Of a DNA stretch of 64,000 bases, positions 48,209 to 57,427 are shown piece by piece. Each line of letters starts with the position of its first letter. The first letter of the stretch is position 1. The notes beneath the pieces were generated by a model. That model did not search any database. It saw nothing but the letters and a program-made list of their open reading frames with translations, and was not told where the DNA came from. This DNA comes from Chitinophagaceae bacterium IBVUCB2 (GTDB lineage Bacteria > Bacteroidota > Bacteroidia > Chitinophagales > Chitinophagaceae). A program made the translations under genes and the position numbers. The stretch covers positions 372,001 through 436,000 of the forward strand of contig NFUV01000001.1 of the NCBI GenBank assembly GCA_002127295.1, written 5' to 3'.

Positions 48209-49921
48209 ATGAACGTAAAAAAAATGCTGTTCGTCATTTTCTGTTTTGCTTCTACTGTTGCGCAATCACAAACCCCGCAAAGTCCCGATTCTCTTGCTAA
48301 AATAAAGCAAGAGCAAAAGACGAAGGAAAAAGAAGATGACACTAAAAAAACAGAGCAAGCCGCTAAGGAGAAAGAAAAAACAAAAGTGTTAACAGAAAAA
48401 AATCCTCCTTCGGTTATTCAGCCAGTTTCATCCTCCTCTAAATCTAATAGTCGTTTCATTACCGACAGTCTTGATCGATACATTGAACGGGGAATGAAGC
48501 AATGGCAAATACCCGGTTTGGCAATTGCCATTGTAAAAGATGGTAAAATAATAGCGATGAAAGGCTATGGCGTAAGAGAGTTGGGCAAAGAAGAGAAAGT
48601 AGATGAAAATACATTATTCATTATTGCTTCTAATTCAAAATTATTTACGGGAACAGCCCTTGCTAAACTCGATCATGAAAAAAAATTATCACTTAATGAT
48701 AAAGTGACAAAATATATTCCCTGGTTTAAGCTATATGATTCCAATTCAACCAGGCTGGCTAATATAAGAGATATGCTCAGTCATCGCATTGGCACCAAAA
48801 CATTCCAGGGAGATTTTACTTTTTGGGATTCCAATCTTGCTAAAGATTCAATTATCTGGAAGATGCGTTATTTAAAACCTGTCGGAGAATTCAGACAAGA
48901 CTATGGCTATTGTAATGCAGGCTTTTTAGTAGCTGGAGAAATTCTTACAAAAGTAACTGGCCAAAGCTGGGAGAATTATGTACAAAAAAATATTTTGCTC
49001 CCTATTGGAATGTACAATACATATATGAATACTGCTGGCCTGGCGTCAAGAAACAATGTTGCTGTCCCTCACAATAATCTTTTTACTTCTATCACTAAAA
49101 TTCCATTTGACAATGTAGATAATCTTGGGCCTGCGACGAGCATGGTAAGTAATGTAAATGACTTAAGTAAATGGTTGATGTTGCAACTGGATAGCGGCAA
49201 GTATAATGGTCGTGAAATTATACCCTGGCAAGTATTACAAACAACAAGGGATATAAATATTCTTACGGGCAGCAGGAAGTCCCCAGCATTCCCCACTCAC
49301 TTCAGAGGTTATGGATTAGGGGTCTTTTCAACAGATTATAATGGGCGCCAGGTATATTGGCATACAGGTGGTGCTTTTGGGCATGTTACCAATGTTTGTT
49401 TTGTACCAGAAGAAAAATTAGGGATAACCATCCTGACTAATAACGACAATCAAAGTTTTTTTGAGGCCCTCCGCTATCAAATCCTGGATGCGTATACTAA
49501 TATGCCCTATACCGACAGGAGTAAATATCAGTATGGTTTTTTTGCACAGAATAAAAAAATCAATGATTCAGAACTAGCCTCATTAAAACAAAGAGTTGAT
49601 AAAAAGAATACTTCTCCAATCGACTTGGATAATTATGTTGGGGATTTCTATAATACGGTGTATGGCAAAATATCCATTTCCAGAAATGGGGAGATGCTTA
49701 TTTGCCGTTTTCAGCATCATCCTGATTTGATTGGTTACATGGAATACATGGATAACCATGAATTCCGGATGACATATTCAAATATTGGTTATGGAATTTA
49801 TCCTGCAAAGTTTTCTGTAAATGGCAATAAGCCTTATGCTATTGAAATAAAAGCAAATGATTTCGTAGAAAGCGATGCATATCTTTTTGTAAGTGACCCT
49901 TCTGGAATTGTAGTTAAATAG
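48209..49921 (+). CDS. Exported serine hydrolase, beta-lactamase class C / PBP4*-like
   Basis: This 570-residue protein has a signal peptide (MLFVIFCFASTVAQS after a short basic start), then a ~45-residue Lys/Glu/Gln-rich low-complexity linker. A serine beta-lactamase-related domain follows: SxxK in FIIASNSKLFTGTALA, YxN in DYGYCNAGFLVAGEIL, and HTGGAFGHV as the third motif. A C-terminal extension (about residues 470-570) looks like the DUF3471 domain often found after such hydrolases (IDLDNYVGDFYNTVYGKIS). It may act on peptidoglycan or peptides/esters. There is no direct sign of antibiotic resistance. Confidence 0.88.
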   Translation: MNVKKMLFVIFCFASTVAQSQTPQSPDSLAKIKQEQKTKEKEDDTKKTEQAAKEKEKTKVLTEKNPPSVIQPVSSSSKSNSRFITDSLDRYIERGMKQWQIPGLAIAIVKDGKIIAMKGYGVRELGKEEKVDENTLFIIASNSKLFTGTALAKLDHEKKLSLNDKVTKYIPWFKLYDSNSTRLANIRDMLSHRIGTKTFQGDFTFWDSNLAKDSIIWKMRYLKPVGEFRQDYGYCNAGFLVAGEILTKVTGQSWENYVQKNILLPIGMYNTYMNTAGLASRNNVAVPHNNLFTSITKIPFDNVDNLGPATSMVSNVNDLSKWLMLQLDSGKYNGREIIPWQVLQTTRDINILTGSRKSPAFPTHFRGYGLGVFSTDYNGRQVYWHTGGAFGHVTNVCFVPEEKLGITILTNNDNQSFFEALRYQILDAYTNMPYTDRSKYQYGFFAQNKKINDSELASLKQRVDKKNTSPIDLDNYVGDFYNTVYGKISISRNGEMLICRFQHHPDLIGYMEYMDNHEFRMTYSNIGYGIYPAKFSVNGNKPYAIEIKANDFVESDAYLFVSDPSGIVVK

Positions 49922-49932
49922 TTTTTACAAAA

Positions 49933-49974
49933 TTAAAAAAGCCACCCCGTAGTTGTCGGGGTGGCTTTGTATTG
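49933..49974. terminator. Bidirectional intrinsic terminator between convergent genes
   Basis: The perfect 12-bp stem AAAGCCACCCCG (49938-49949) / CGGGGTGGCTTT (49957-49968) has a 7-nt loop. Read on the minus strand it is followed by TTTTTT-rich sequence (49933-49937), and on the plus strand by a weaker GTATTGTT. It serves the serine hydrolase and the large T9SS gene. Confidence 0.9.
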
Positions 49975-49991
49975 TTAAGGCAACGATCTTT

Positions 49992-52900
49992 TTATTTTGC
50001 TGCTACTATCATCTGTTTGCGACCCAACACTCTGCCGCCTGTACCTCTTAACTCTACTGTATAGACTCCTGCTGCCTGCACTCCCATATCCACATCTATC
50101 CTTGTATAAGCCAGGGTCGTAGCCGACTGCTGCTGGTGCACTCTTCTGCCTTTACTGTCAAACACTATCACCGTTAATGGCTCTCCTGTCTGGTTGTAAT
50201 ACCTTACCCAGAACTGACCAAAGTTCGGATTGGGCGCTACAAATAATCTATCCGTTACTTCCGCACTTATTACCAAGTCTCCCGATGTGGCTACGCAACC
50301 ATTCAGATCAGTATAGGTGGCCCGGTACGTTCCTGCATCATCTACTGTCAGGTTCGATAAAGTGCCTGTTGTTACCGTAGGTACTCTTGGTGCACCATTT
50401 TTCAACCAGGCAAATGTTCCGCCTGTCGGACTCACATTCGCTACAATGCTCGTTGTCTGACCCGGTAATAATACCGCAGCATTGCTCGATGTTAAACTGA
50501 TCGTTGGCAACGGATTTACAAACAATGTAGCTGCTGCTGATGGTACTGTTGAACACAGACCCGTCACATTTACACGGAACGTATTAGTGTTCATGCTCTG
50601 TGTTGGATTAGCTACCGAGTACGATGCTGCTGTAGCTCCCGCTATATTCACCCACGATGAACCATTCCACTGTTGCCACTGGTAAGCTAATGGACCGCCT
50701 GCTGTTGGAGCTGTGGTAGCTACAACCGTAAAGGTTGCTGTTGTTCCCACACATACCGTTCTGTTAGCTGGCTGAGTTCCTATTGTTGGTAATAATGCAT
50801 CTGTTATTGTTACCGTAAATGAACATGTACCCGTATTACCTGCGGCATCTCTTACTGTATAGGTTACCGTGGTTACTCCAAGATTAAAGGCTCTTGATCC
50901 TACGGTATTGATACCTGTTGCAGGTGATGAAGCTACTGTTGCTCCCGTTAATGCCCAGGTCTGAACTGTTACAGCGCAATTATCGGCGGCTGTCGGATTG
51001 GCCGGTGCAAACGTTGCTGTACATACTCCTACATCCGTTGTTCTTGTTACGTTCGCAGGACAAGTTACTGTCGGTGCCTGGGTGTCATTTACTATTACAT
51101 TGAACGAGCATTGTGCTGTATTGCCGGATGGATCTGTTGTTGTGAATGTGTTAACTGTTGTTCCTACCGGGAATGCTGAACCACTTGGTAAACCGGCTGT
51201 TTGCGTGTAGCCCGGTGCATAAGCAACAGAACCATAGAATAACCGGACATTACCTGGCAATCCGGTTCCAAAAATTCCAGTAAATAATCCTGATGAACCA
51301 ACGCCGCCACTAAATCTCAATGACCCATTTTGAAATGATTGTGGACCAGTGTATGCTGGTACACCCGTGCTACTTAAATACGCTACAGGGCCTCCGCCAA
51401 AGCTTTGTGTACCTACTATGTAAACACCTTTTGACTGACCCGCTGCAAGTGTTAATGGTGTTGTTAAAGGCACTGACACCTGTACTGGGTTTGCTCCACC
51501 AGGGAAGTTTACTGTAGCTGTAGAGTTTAACGTCCATGCTCCAGCTGTTGTCTGGTTACCCTGGTACGTTGATGCTGATGTAGTAAAGTATACTGTAAAT
51601 AAATCAGTGATTGCTGCAGCTCCCCACATAGCTGGATTGATACTGGTTATAACAATCGGATTTGTTCCAATATTAGTTATATCGAAGAAAGCTCCACGCT
51701 GACCAGTCTGTGTCCAGGTCTGGCTAAAGTTCGATACCGGCTGCGTACAATTATCCGCTGTTACAGGTGCTCCAAACGTTGCAATACCGGAACATAAACC
51801 AGGCGTATTGCTTACCGTAACGGGAGCAGGACAGGTTATCGTTGGCGGGGTTGTTTCAATTACTGTTACCGTGAAGGAACAGGTAGCTGTATTACCAGAA
51901 GGGTCAGTAGCAGTTTGTATAACTGTTGTTATACCAGCCGGGAAAACACTACCTGAAGCAGGGCTACTGGAGACCGTTGCAGAACAATTATCACTGGCTG
52001 TTGCCGCAGGGAAAGTAACTACTGCACTACATTGGCCCGCTGCTGCTGTAACAGTTATATCACCCGGACAGTTTGTAATTGTTGGTGCTTGTGTATCATT
52101 AACTGTAACTGTAAATGTACAGCTAACTGTTCCGCTGCTGGCAGGACTTATCGCCATTCCATTTATTTCTGGAACACTTAGGACAGCACCAACCAAGGTT
52201 GCTGCCCCTGTAGCGAGATTAATTGTATAAAGATTATTATTGTTGATAGCATATGCAACACCAGTGCACTGGGAAATATCAAAACCATTTGCGTTTCCAA
52301 AATCAAATCCAAGAGGCCCCACATTGGTAACGGTGCCTGTATTAGGCGATATTGGTGTGCCGTTGATACTGCCCTGAATTACCAATTGTTCATTAGCGAT
52401 ATCAAAACCATACAAGGTTGTTTGGGTAGCTCCTGCAAAGTTATTTGTATAAGCAGAACTTGTAACAGTAGCACCAATGGGATTAATAGCTGCGTCCACA
52501 CCTGCAACAGCGCCATTAATTGGATTTAAACGAAAATTTTCACCATTATTTGAGACAACACGAATACGATCCACAACGGGATTAAAATCAAAACCGTATC
52601 CGGCAAAACCCCCACCATCAATTATTGCAATATTTCCACCCACTTGTGTTGCTACACCTGTGCTTGTATTAATGGTATAAAGGTGTGCAACTGCTCCGTT
52701 AACACCAAAACCATATAACTGGCTTGTAGCAGGACGAAAATCAATTCCTTTAATTAAATCACCAGCTACCAAACCTGTTATTGCTACATCGGCTATAATT
52801 GTTCCCGGAGTAGCAGTAGCAAAACTTATAAGATTATTTGTTGCGTTTACTGCATATATGGTAGCACAGGCATTACTGTAAGCAGTCACCGTGGTTGTTC

Positions 52901-53627
52901 CGACAGGGAAAACAGTACCTGATGCAGGCATAGTTGTAATGTTTCCACAAACACCGACAGATACTGGAGCAGGATAATTTACTACAGCGTTGCACTGCCC
53001 GGGTGTATTTGGAACACTTATATTGCCCGGACAATTGACGAGACAAGCAGTAAATACAAGACTCCAATTAAGCATTGCTCCTAAATCTCCTCCTGCGTCA
53101 TCTTTGATCACAAGCTGCCAGACTCCATTTTGGCTAAGTGTAAATCCTGCCAGTGTTGTTACGTTCGGAGTAATAGTTGTACCACATGCTGAAGCTGTCA
53201 GCGAACCTTCAGGCCGAAAAGTTCCAGTAAAAGGGGCCGCACCCGCTGTTATACTTGTAGCTACACCATCTCTAAAAACGGTATTTGTAAAATTATCACC
53301 TCCTCCACCATTGTCGGAGGATAGCTCAAGAATTTGTCCGTTTGGTGCAACCAGGTACATATCGATATCTCCATCAAAAGTGTGAGTAAAATTTACTCGT
53401 ACCTCTTGTAAGTATATGTTTGCGGGAAGCCCAGCAACGGTATTATTGAAAATAGTACCCCCTGTGGTTTGAGGAGCCGCAGCACAACCACCGGTTCCGG
53501 TAGAAGGAATTGCACTATTCCCAGCTGTGTTAACTGTGTTACCATTAAAAGTTTGGGCGGAAATGTTTGTAGCGGAAATTAATAATGCTACTACTCCAAC
53601 AATAAGAATGTAGATTTTTGACTTCAT
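49992..53627 (-). CDS. Very large secreted protein: P-domain, HYR modules, nested DUF4394, T9SS sorting domain
   Basis: This 1211-residue protein has a signal peptide (MKSKIYILIVGVVALLISATNISAQ). A proprotein-convertase P-like domain follows (residues ~60-195: EVRVNFTHTFDGDIDMYLVA, GVWQLVIKDDAGGDLG). HYR modules come next (NCPGNISVPNTPGQCNAVVN and similar). The first HYR is interrupted after FPVGTTTVTAYSNAC by a ~250-residue DUF4394 domain (IKGIDFRPATSQLYGFG, GFDFNPVVDRIRVVSNNGEN), and its last strand (VSCTFTVTVND) resumes afterwards. Ig-like modules and a T9SS type A domain (FVAPNPNFGQFWVRYYNQTG) end the protein. It is probably a surface adhesin or matrix protein. Confidence 0.9.
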   Translation of the reverse strand: MKSKIYILIVGVVALLISATNISAQTFNGNTVNTAGNSAIPSTGTGGCAAAPQTTGGTIFNNTVAGLPANIYLQEVRVNFTHTFDGDIDMYLVAPNGQILELSSDNGGGGDNFTNTVFRDGVATSITAGAAPFTGTFRPEGSLTASACGTTITPNVTTLAGFTLSQNGVWQLVIKDDAGGDLGAMLNWSLVFTACLVNCPGNISVPNTPGQCNAVVNYPAPVSVGVCGNITTMPASGTVFPVGTTTVTAYSNACATIYAVNATNNLISFATATPGTIIADVAITGLVAGDLIKGIDFRPATSQLYGFGVNGAVAHLYTINTSTGVATQVGGNIAIIDGGGFAGYGFDFNPVVDRIRVVSNNGENFRLNPINGAVAGVDAAINPIGATVTSSAYTNNFAGATQTTLYGFDIANEQLVIQGSINGTPISPNTGTVTNVGPLGFDFGNANGFDISQCTGVAYAINNNNLYTINLATGAATLVGAVLSVPEINGMAISPASSGTVSCTFTVTVNDTQAPTITNCPGDITVTAAAGQCSAVVTFPAATASDNCSATVSSSPASGSVFPAGITTVIQTATDPSGNTATCSFTVTVIETTPPTITCPAPVTVSNTPGLCSGIATFGAPVTADNCTQPVSNFSQTWTQTGQRGAFFDITNIGTNPIVITSINPAMWGAAAITDLFTVYFTTSASTYQGNQTTAGAWTLNSTATVNFPGGANPVQVSVPLTTPLTLAAGQSKGVYIVGTQSFGGGPVAYLSSTGVPAYTGPQSFQNGSLRFSGGVGSSGLFTGIFGTGLPGNVRLFYGSVAYAPGYTQTAGLPSGSAFPVGTTVNTFTTTDPSGNTAQCSFNVIVNDTQAPTVTCPANVTRTTDVGVCTATFAPANPTAADNCAVTVQTWALTGATVASSPATGINTVGSRAFNLGVTTVTYTVRDAAGNTGTCSFTVTITDALLPTIGTQPANRTVCVGTTATFTVVATTAPTAGGPLAYQWQQWNGSSWVNIAGATAASYSVANPTQSMNTNTFRVNVTGLCSTVPSAAATLFVNPLPTISLTSSNAAVLLPGQTTSIVANVSPTGGTFAWLKNGAPRVPTVTTGTLSNLTVDDAGTYRATYTDLNGCVATSGDLVISAEVTDRLFVAPNPNFGQFWVRYYNQTGEPLTVIVFDSKGRRVHQQQSATTLAYTRIDVDMGVQAAGVYTVELRGTGGRVLGRKQMIVAAK

Positions 53628-53907
53628 AAAAGCAGTTTTGGTATGTTAATGAAATAAGGCGGAATTAAGTCATTCAATAGGGATAGGATATACTCTTCTG
53701 TAGATAAGCTAAATTATTCCAGACCGATATTAAGAAAAAAAAATATATCCGCCAAATGCTAACTTTGAAAAAATAAAATTCTGACTAAAAAGTATCCACA
53801 TATGAATTCACTTACGAAAACTTACAGTTTAATTATTGAGGAGAACAAATTAACCAGGATGGCGGAAAATTGTAACCCCGATTTACCGAAATCCGGGCTT
53901 TTCTGAT
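53628..53907 (-). other. Intergenic region of 280 bp before the large T9SS gene
   Basis: This AT-rich gap holds the presumed promoter of the 1211-residue gene and, at its glnS end (53875-53901), an imperfect inverted repeat CCCGATTT / AAATC-CGGG that may be the glnS terminator. No TANNTTTG box was found at a convincing position. Nothing else was recognised. Confidence 0.5.
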
Positions 53908-55578
53908 TTATTTTGAAGCCTTAGCCCATGAATCCTTCAATCCTACAGTACGGTTAAATATCATTCCGCTGGTACTACTGTCTTTATCCAATACAAAATA
54001 TCCTTTCCGGATAAATTGATAGGAGTCTGCCAAATGTGCATTTTTCAAGGCCGGTTCTGCAAAAACAGATTTAATTATTTGCAATGAATCCGGATTAATG
54101 TAGTCCTTAAAATCCCCTTCTCCGGATGAAGGGTCTTCTACTTTGAAAAGCCGGTCGTACAATCTTATTTCAGCTGAAATAGCATGCTTTACACTTACCC
54201 AATGCAATGTGCCTTTTACATTAATACCTGAAGTATCACTACCACTTTTACTTTCAGGAATATAGGTACATTGTATTTCTGTAATGTTACCCGCTTCATC
54301 TTTAATTACATTCTCGCATTTTATAATATAAGCACTTTTCAATCGCACCATTTGACCAGGAGCCAGTCGAAAATATTTTTTAGAAGGAGTTTCCATAAAA
54401 TCATCTCTTTCAATATAGAGTTCATTACTGAAAGGTATTTCTCTGGTTCCGCTATTAGGATCTTCGGGATTGTTTTCGCTGGTCAGTATTTCTTCTGAGG
54501 CTGCGTAATTGGTGATTACAACTTTCAACGGATCGAACACCACCATGCGGCGCAAAGCTTTTTTATTTAAGTCTTCCCTTACAAAAAATTCGAGCAGCCC
54601 AACATCTACAATATTTTCTCTTTTTGAGATACCAACTCTATCACAAAACTCCCGGAGTGCTGCTGCAGTGTATCCCCTTCTTCTCATACCACTGATGGTG
54701 GGCATTCGGGGGTCGTCCCATCCAGTTACATGTTTTTCATTTACGAGTTGCAATAACTTCCTTTTGCTCATCACCGTATAGGTCATATTCCGACGGGCAA
54801 ATTCATACTGATGTGATGGATATATTTCCAACTTTTCTATACACCAGTCGTATAATTCACGATGAGGAACAAATTCTAATGTACAAATAGAGTGAGTAAT
54901 ATTCTCAATGCTATCACTTTGCCCATGTGCAAAATCATACATCGGGTAAATGCACCATTTGTCGGCCGTACGATGGTGATAAGCATGTTTTATACGGTAT
55001 AGTAATGGATCCCGCATTATCATATTCGGGCTTTCCATATCAATCTTAGCCCGCAATACCTTTTCCCCATCTTTATATTTCCCAGCTTTCATTTCTTCGA
55101 ATAGCTGAAGGTTTTCTTCTATGCTGCGGTCAGCATATTTATTTCTTTTGCCCGGTTCTGTCGGCGTTCCTTTTTGTGTTGCAATTTCTTCTGAAGTACT
55201 ATCATCAACATAAGCCAACCCTTTTTTGATGAGAGTGATTGCGAACTCATATAACTTATCAAAATAATCAGAAGCATATAATTCATTCTTCCATTCAAAA
55301 CCCAGCCATTTTACATCGTCTTTAATGCTCTCTACATATTCCGTTTCTTCCGTTACAGGGTTGGTATCATCAAAACGCAGGTTAGTATAGCCGCCGTATT
55401 TTTTGGTGAGGCCAAAATTTAAACAGATGCTGGTCGCATGACCAATGTGCAGGTAACCATTTGGCTCCGGTGGAAACCGGGTAACAATTTGTTTGTACTT
55501 ACCTTCCTTCAGGTCCTGCTCAATAATTTCTTCGAGAAAATTAAGACTTCTTTCTTCGCTTTTTAATTCTGCTGACAT
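53908..55578 (-). CDS. glnS: Glutaminyl-tRNA synthetase
   Basis: This 556-residue class I synthetase charges tRNA-Gln. The HIGH motif lies in PPEPNGYLHIGHATSICLNF and the KMSKS-like motif in TYTVMSKRKLLQLVN; VTGWDDPRMPTISGMRRRGY is typical of GlnRS. The start is the ATG at 55578; a TTG three codons earlier lies inside the TAACTTTG promoter. A glnS gene indicates direct glutaminylation rather than reliance only on the GatCAB route. Confidence 0.97.
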   Translation of the reverse strand: MSAELKSEERSLNFLEEIIEQDLKEGKYKQIVTRFPPEPNGYLHIGHATSICLNFGLTKKYGGYTNLRFDDTNPVTEETEYVESIKDDVKWLGFEWKNELYASDYFDKLYEFAITLIKKGLAYVDDSTSEEIATQKGTPTEPGKRNKYADRSIEENLQLFEEMKAGKYKDGEKVLRAKIDMESPNMIMRDPLLYRIKHAYHHRTADKWCIYPMYDFAHGQSDSIENITHSICTLEFVPHRELYDWCIEKLEIYPSHQYEFARRNMTYTVMSKRKLLQLVNEKHVTGWDDPRMPTISGMRRRGYTAAALREFCDRVGISKRENIVDVGLLEFFVREDLNKKALRRMVVFDPLKVVITNYAASEEILTSENNPEDPNSGTREIPFSNELYIERDDFMETPSKKYFRLAPGQMVRLKSAYIIKCENVIKDEAGNITEIQCTYIPESKSGSDTSGINVKGTLHWVSVKHAISAEIRLYDRLFKVEDPSSGEGDFKDYINPDSLQIIKSVFAEPALKNAHLADSYQFIRKGYFVLDKDSSTSGMIFNRTVGLKDSWAKASK

Positions 55579-55584
55579 AGTGTG

Positions 55585-55592
55585 CAAAGTTA
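55585..55592 (-). promoter_or_regulatory. -7 promoter box (TAACTTTG), 6 nt from the glnS start
   Basis: On the minus strand TAACTTTG is followed by CACACT and the ATG. This is the same 6-nt spacing as for the serine hydrolase at 40687, and suggests a leaderless mRNA. Confidence 0.55.
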
Positions 55593-55714
55593 AGGAAATG
55601 AGAGGGTTGCCGGATAACTCACTCGATAAAATTATCTATTCAAACTTATCAAAGCGACGTAAGAACTCTCCGGGTTAAACTCTTAAACCTATAAAAAATG
55701 CTTAGTATGGGAAT

Positions 55715-55753
55715 GAATGATGAAGAGTGCGACGCAACTAAAGATGATAGTAG
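55715..55753 (+). repeat. Dispersed repeat copy B, uninterrupted
   Basis: GAATGATGAAGAG (55715-55727) is joined directly to a 26-nt segment beginning TGCGACGCAAC (55728-55753). It matches copy A at 27929-27987 (opposite strand) with 3 mismatches in 39 but lacks the 20-bp palindrome inserted in copy A. It lies in the divergent gap between glnS and the DUF3095 gene. Confidence 0.8.
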
Positions 55754-55811
55754 CCATGCAGACCGTAACAAAAAATTAAAACTTAACTTTCCCTCTTACT
55801 AATTACCTGTT

Positions 55812-56978
55812 GTGACTACTAAAAATGATCTTTTTTATTCGAGGCTGCCAGTTAATGAAATCCCACTGAGTGATTTATTAACGGAAGAACATTTGTTTTA
55901 TAATATTCCTGACGATTGGCATGTACTGATTACAGATGTAAAAAACAGTACCCAGGCTGCTATGGATGGCCGTCACCAAACAGTAAATCTGGTGGCCACC
56001 GGCAGTATTGTTGCCGCATTAAATGTTGCTAACAAAAACAATATACTGGTACCTTTCTTTTTTGGTGGCGATGGAGCAACTTTTATTATTCCTCCATCCC
56101 TGTTGGAATCAACGTTAAATGTGCTGCATCAGCACCGGGAAAACACCCAAAAGAATTTTGATCTAACACTGAGAGTCGGACATGTGCCTGTTGCTGATGT
56201 GTATAACGAAAAAAGTGAACTTAAAGTAAGCAAACTTAAAACTTCCCAGCGATTTACTATTCCTGTAATACTTGGGGATGGACTTACGTTTGCTGAGAAG
56301 AAAATAAAAAGTACTGCTGAATTACCCGGATCAGATATTTATTTACAGGAACTCGATATGTCGGGGATGCATTGCCGTTGGGATAAGATAAAACCTCCTG
56401 CTACTAATTTTGAGATTATTAGCTTATTGATAATTGCAGGAAAAGGAATAAGACAATCCGAAGTTTTCCGGGATGTAATGATGGCTATCGAAAAAATTTA
56501 TGGCAACTCTGTAAACCGAAAACCAATTAGCATTGATAAGTTGCGGATGAAAGCCACTTTCGAAAAGGTAGCAGCAGAGATGAGAACAAGATTAGGAGGT
56601 TTTAGCATGATCTACCTGGTAAAAACATGGTTTACATCCCTGTTGGGAAAAGCTTACTTTAAAACAAAAAAAGGTAAGGAATACCTCTACAAATTGGTGG
56701 ATATGAGTGATACATTAGTGATTGACGGGAAAATTAATACAGTGATATCTGGCACAGCGAATCAGCGGGAAGAATTAGAAACAGTGCTGATCCAAATGGA
56801 ACAAGAGAAAAAAATAGTATATGGTCTCCATGTAAGCAGTGAATCTGTAATGTCATGCTATGTAAGAAACATGGATGATCAGCATATACATTTTGTTGAT
56901 GGTGCAGATGGTGGCTACACTAAAGCTGCGGGCATATTAAAAAAGAAAATTGCAACCCTTAAAGAGTTGGAACAATAA
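55812..56978 (+). CDS. DUF3095 protein, class III nucleotide cyclase-like domain
   Basis: This 388-residue protein has a GTG start (MTTKNDLFYSRLPVNEIPL). The N-terminal ~170 residues resemble a class III nucleotidyl cyclase core: VLITDVKNSTQAAMDGRHQT has the first metal-Asp position, and VPFFFGGDGATFIIPPS has the glycine/Asp turn. The family-specific middle and the C-terminal HVSSESVMSCYVRN and HFVDGADGGYTKAAGILKKK match DUF3095. Whether it makes a cyclic nucleotide is unknown. A short ORF built on the dispersed repeat ends 10 bp upstream. Confidence 0.85.
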   Translation: MTTKNDLFYSRLPVNEIPLSDLLTEEHLFYNIPDDWHVLITDVKNSTQAAMDGRHQTVNLVATGSIVAALNVANKNNILVPFFFGGDGATFIIPPSLLESTLNVLHQHRENTQKNFDLTLRVGHVPVADVYNEKSELKVSKLKTSQRFTIPVILGDGLTFAEKKIKSTAELPGSDIYLQELDMSGMHCRWDKIKPPATNFEIISLLIIAGKGIRQSEVFRDVMMAIEKIYGNSVNRKPISIDKLRMKATFEKVAAEMRTRLGGFSMIYLVKTWFTSLLGKAYFKTKKGKEYLYKLVDMSDTLVIDGKINTVISGTANQREELETVLIQMEQEKKIVYGLHVSSESVMSCYVRNMDDQHIHFVDGADGGYTKAAGILKKKIATLKELEQ

Positions 56979-56998
56979 TCTACCGGATTAATTACAAT

Positions 56999-57250
56999 CT
57001 AATTATCAACTTCAGATGCAAAGAAACCGATATCTGCCAGCACCAGGGAAGGCTCTGTATAATTCAGTAATGTGCTTTTCAGATTTCCTGTAAGTTCATC
57101 ACGGCTTATACAAAAAGCAGCCTTGATTAATGATAATTTATACGAATTGATTTTGAATTGAGCCAGCCTTGCTCTTTGGATTGTATGGCTGTCATGCAAT
57201 TGAAACTCCTCGGCAATATGTGCCTGGTCGTTGTAGATTGGGTGGTTCAT
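56999..57250 (-). CDS. Small soluble protein of unknown function
   Basis: This 83-residue frame (MNHPIYNDQAHIAEEFQLHD…) has a balanced amino-acid composition and no signal or TM. No motif was recognised. It is convergent with the DUF3095 gene (21 bp apart) and stands alone. It is kept because nothing on the other strand competes and its codon use is unremarkable, but it could be spurious. Confidence 0.45.
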   Translation of the reverse strand: MNHPIYNDQAHIAEEFQLHDSHTIQRARLAQFKINSYKLSLIKAAFCISRDELTGNLKSTLLNYTEPSLVLADIGFFASEVDN

Positions 57251-57427
57251 ACAGACGGATATTGGTTTTTTAATAGGACTGGACTCTACTTAAACGAAGG
57301 AAGGGAAATAAAATTGTAAATCCTTCTTCAACTCATAAAATCAACAAGTTATATTTGAATTTTAAGTGTTTACGCTATCGCAACAGCTATTTTACCATTA
57401 TAGCTGTCTGTTGAAGAAAAGTTAGCT

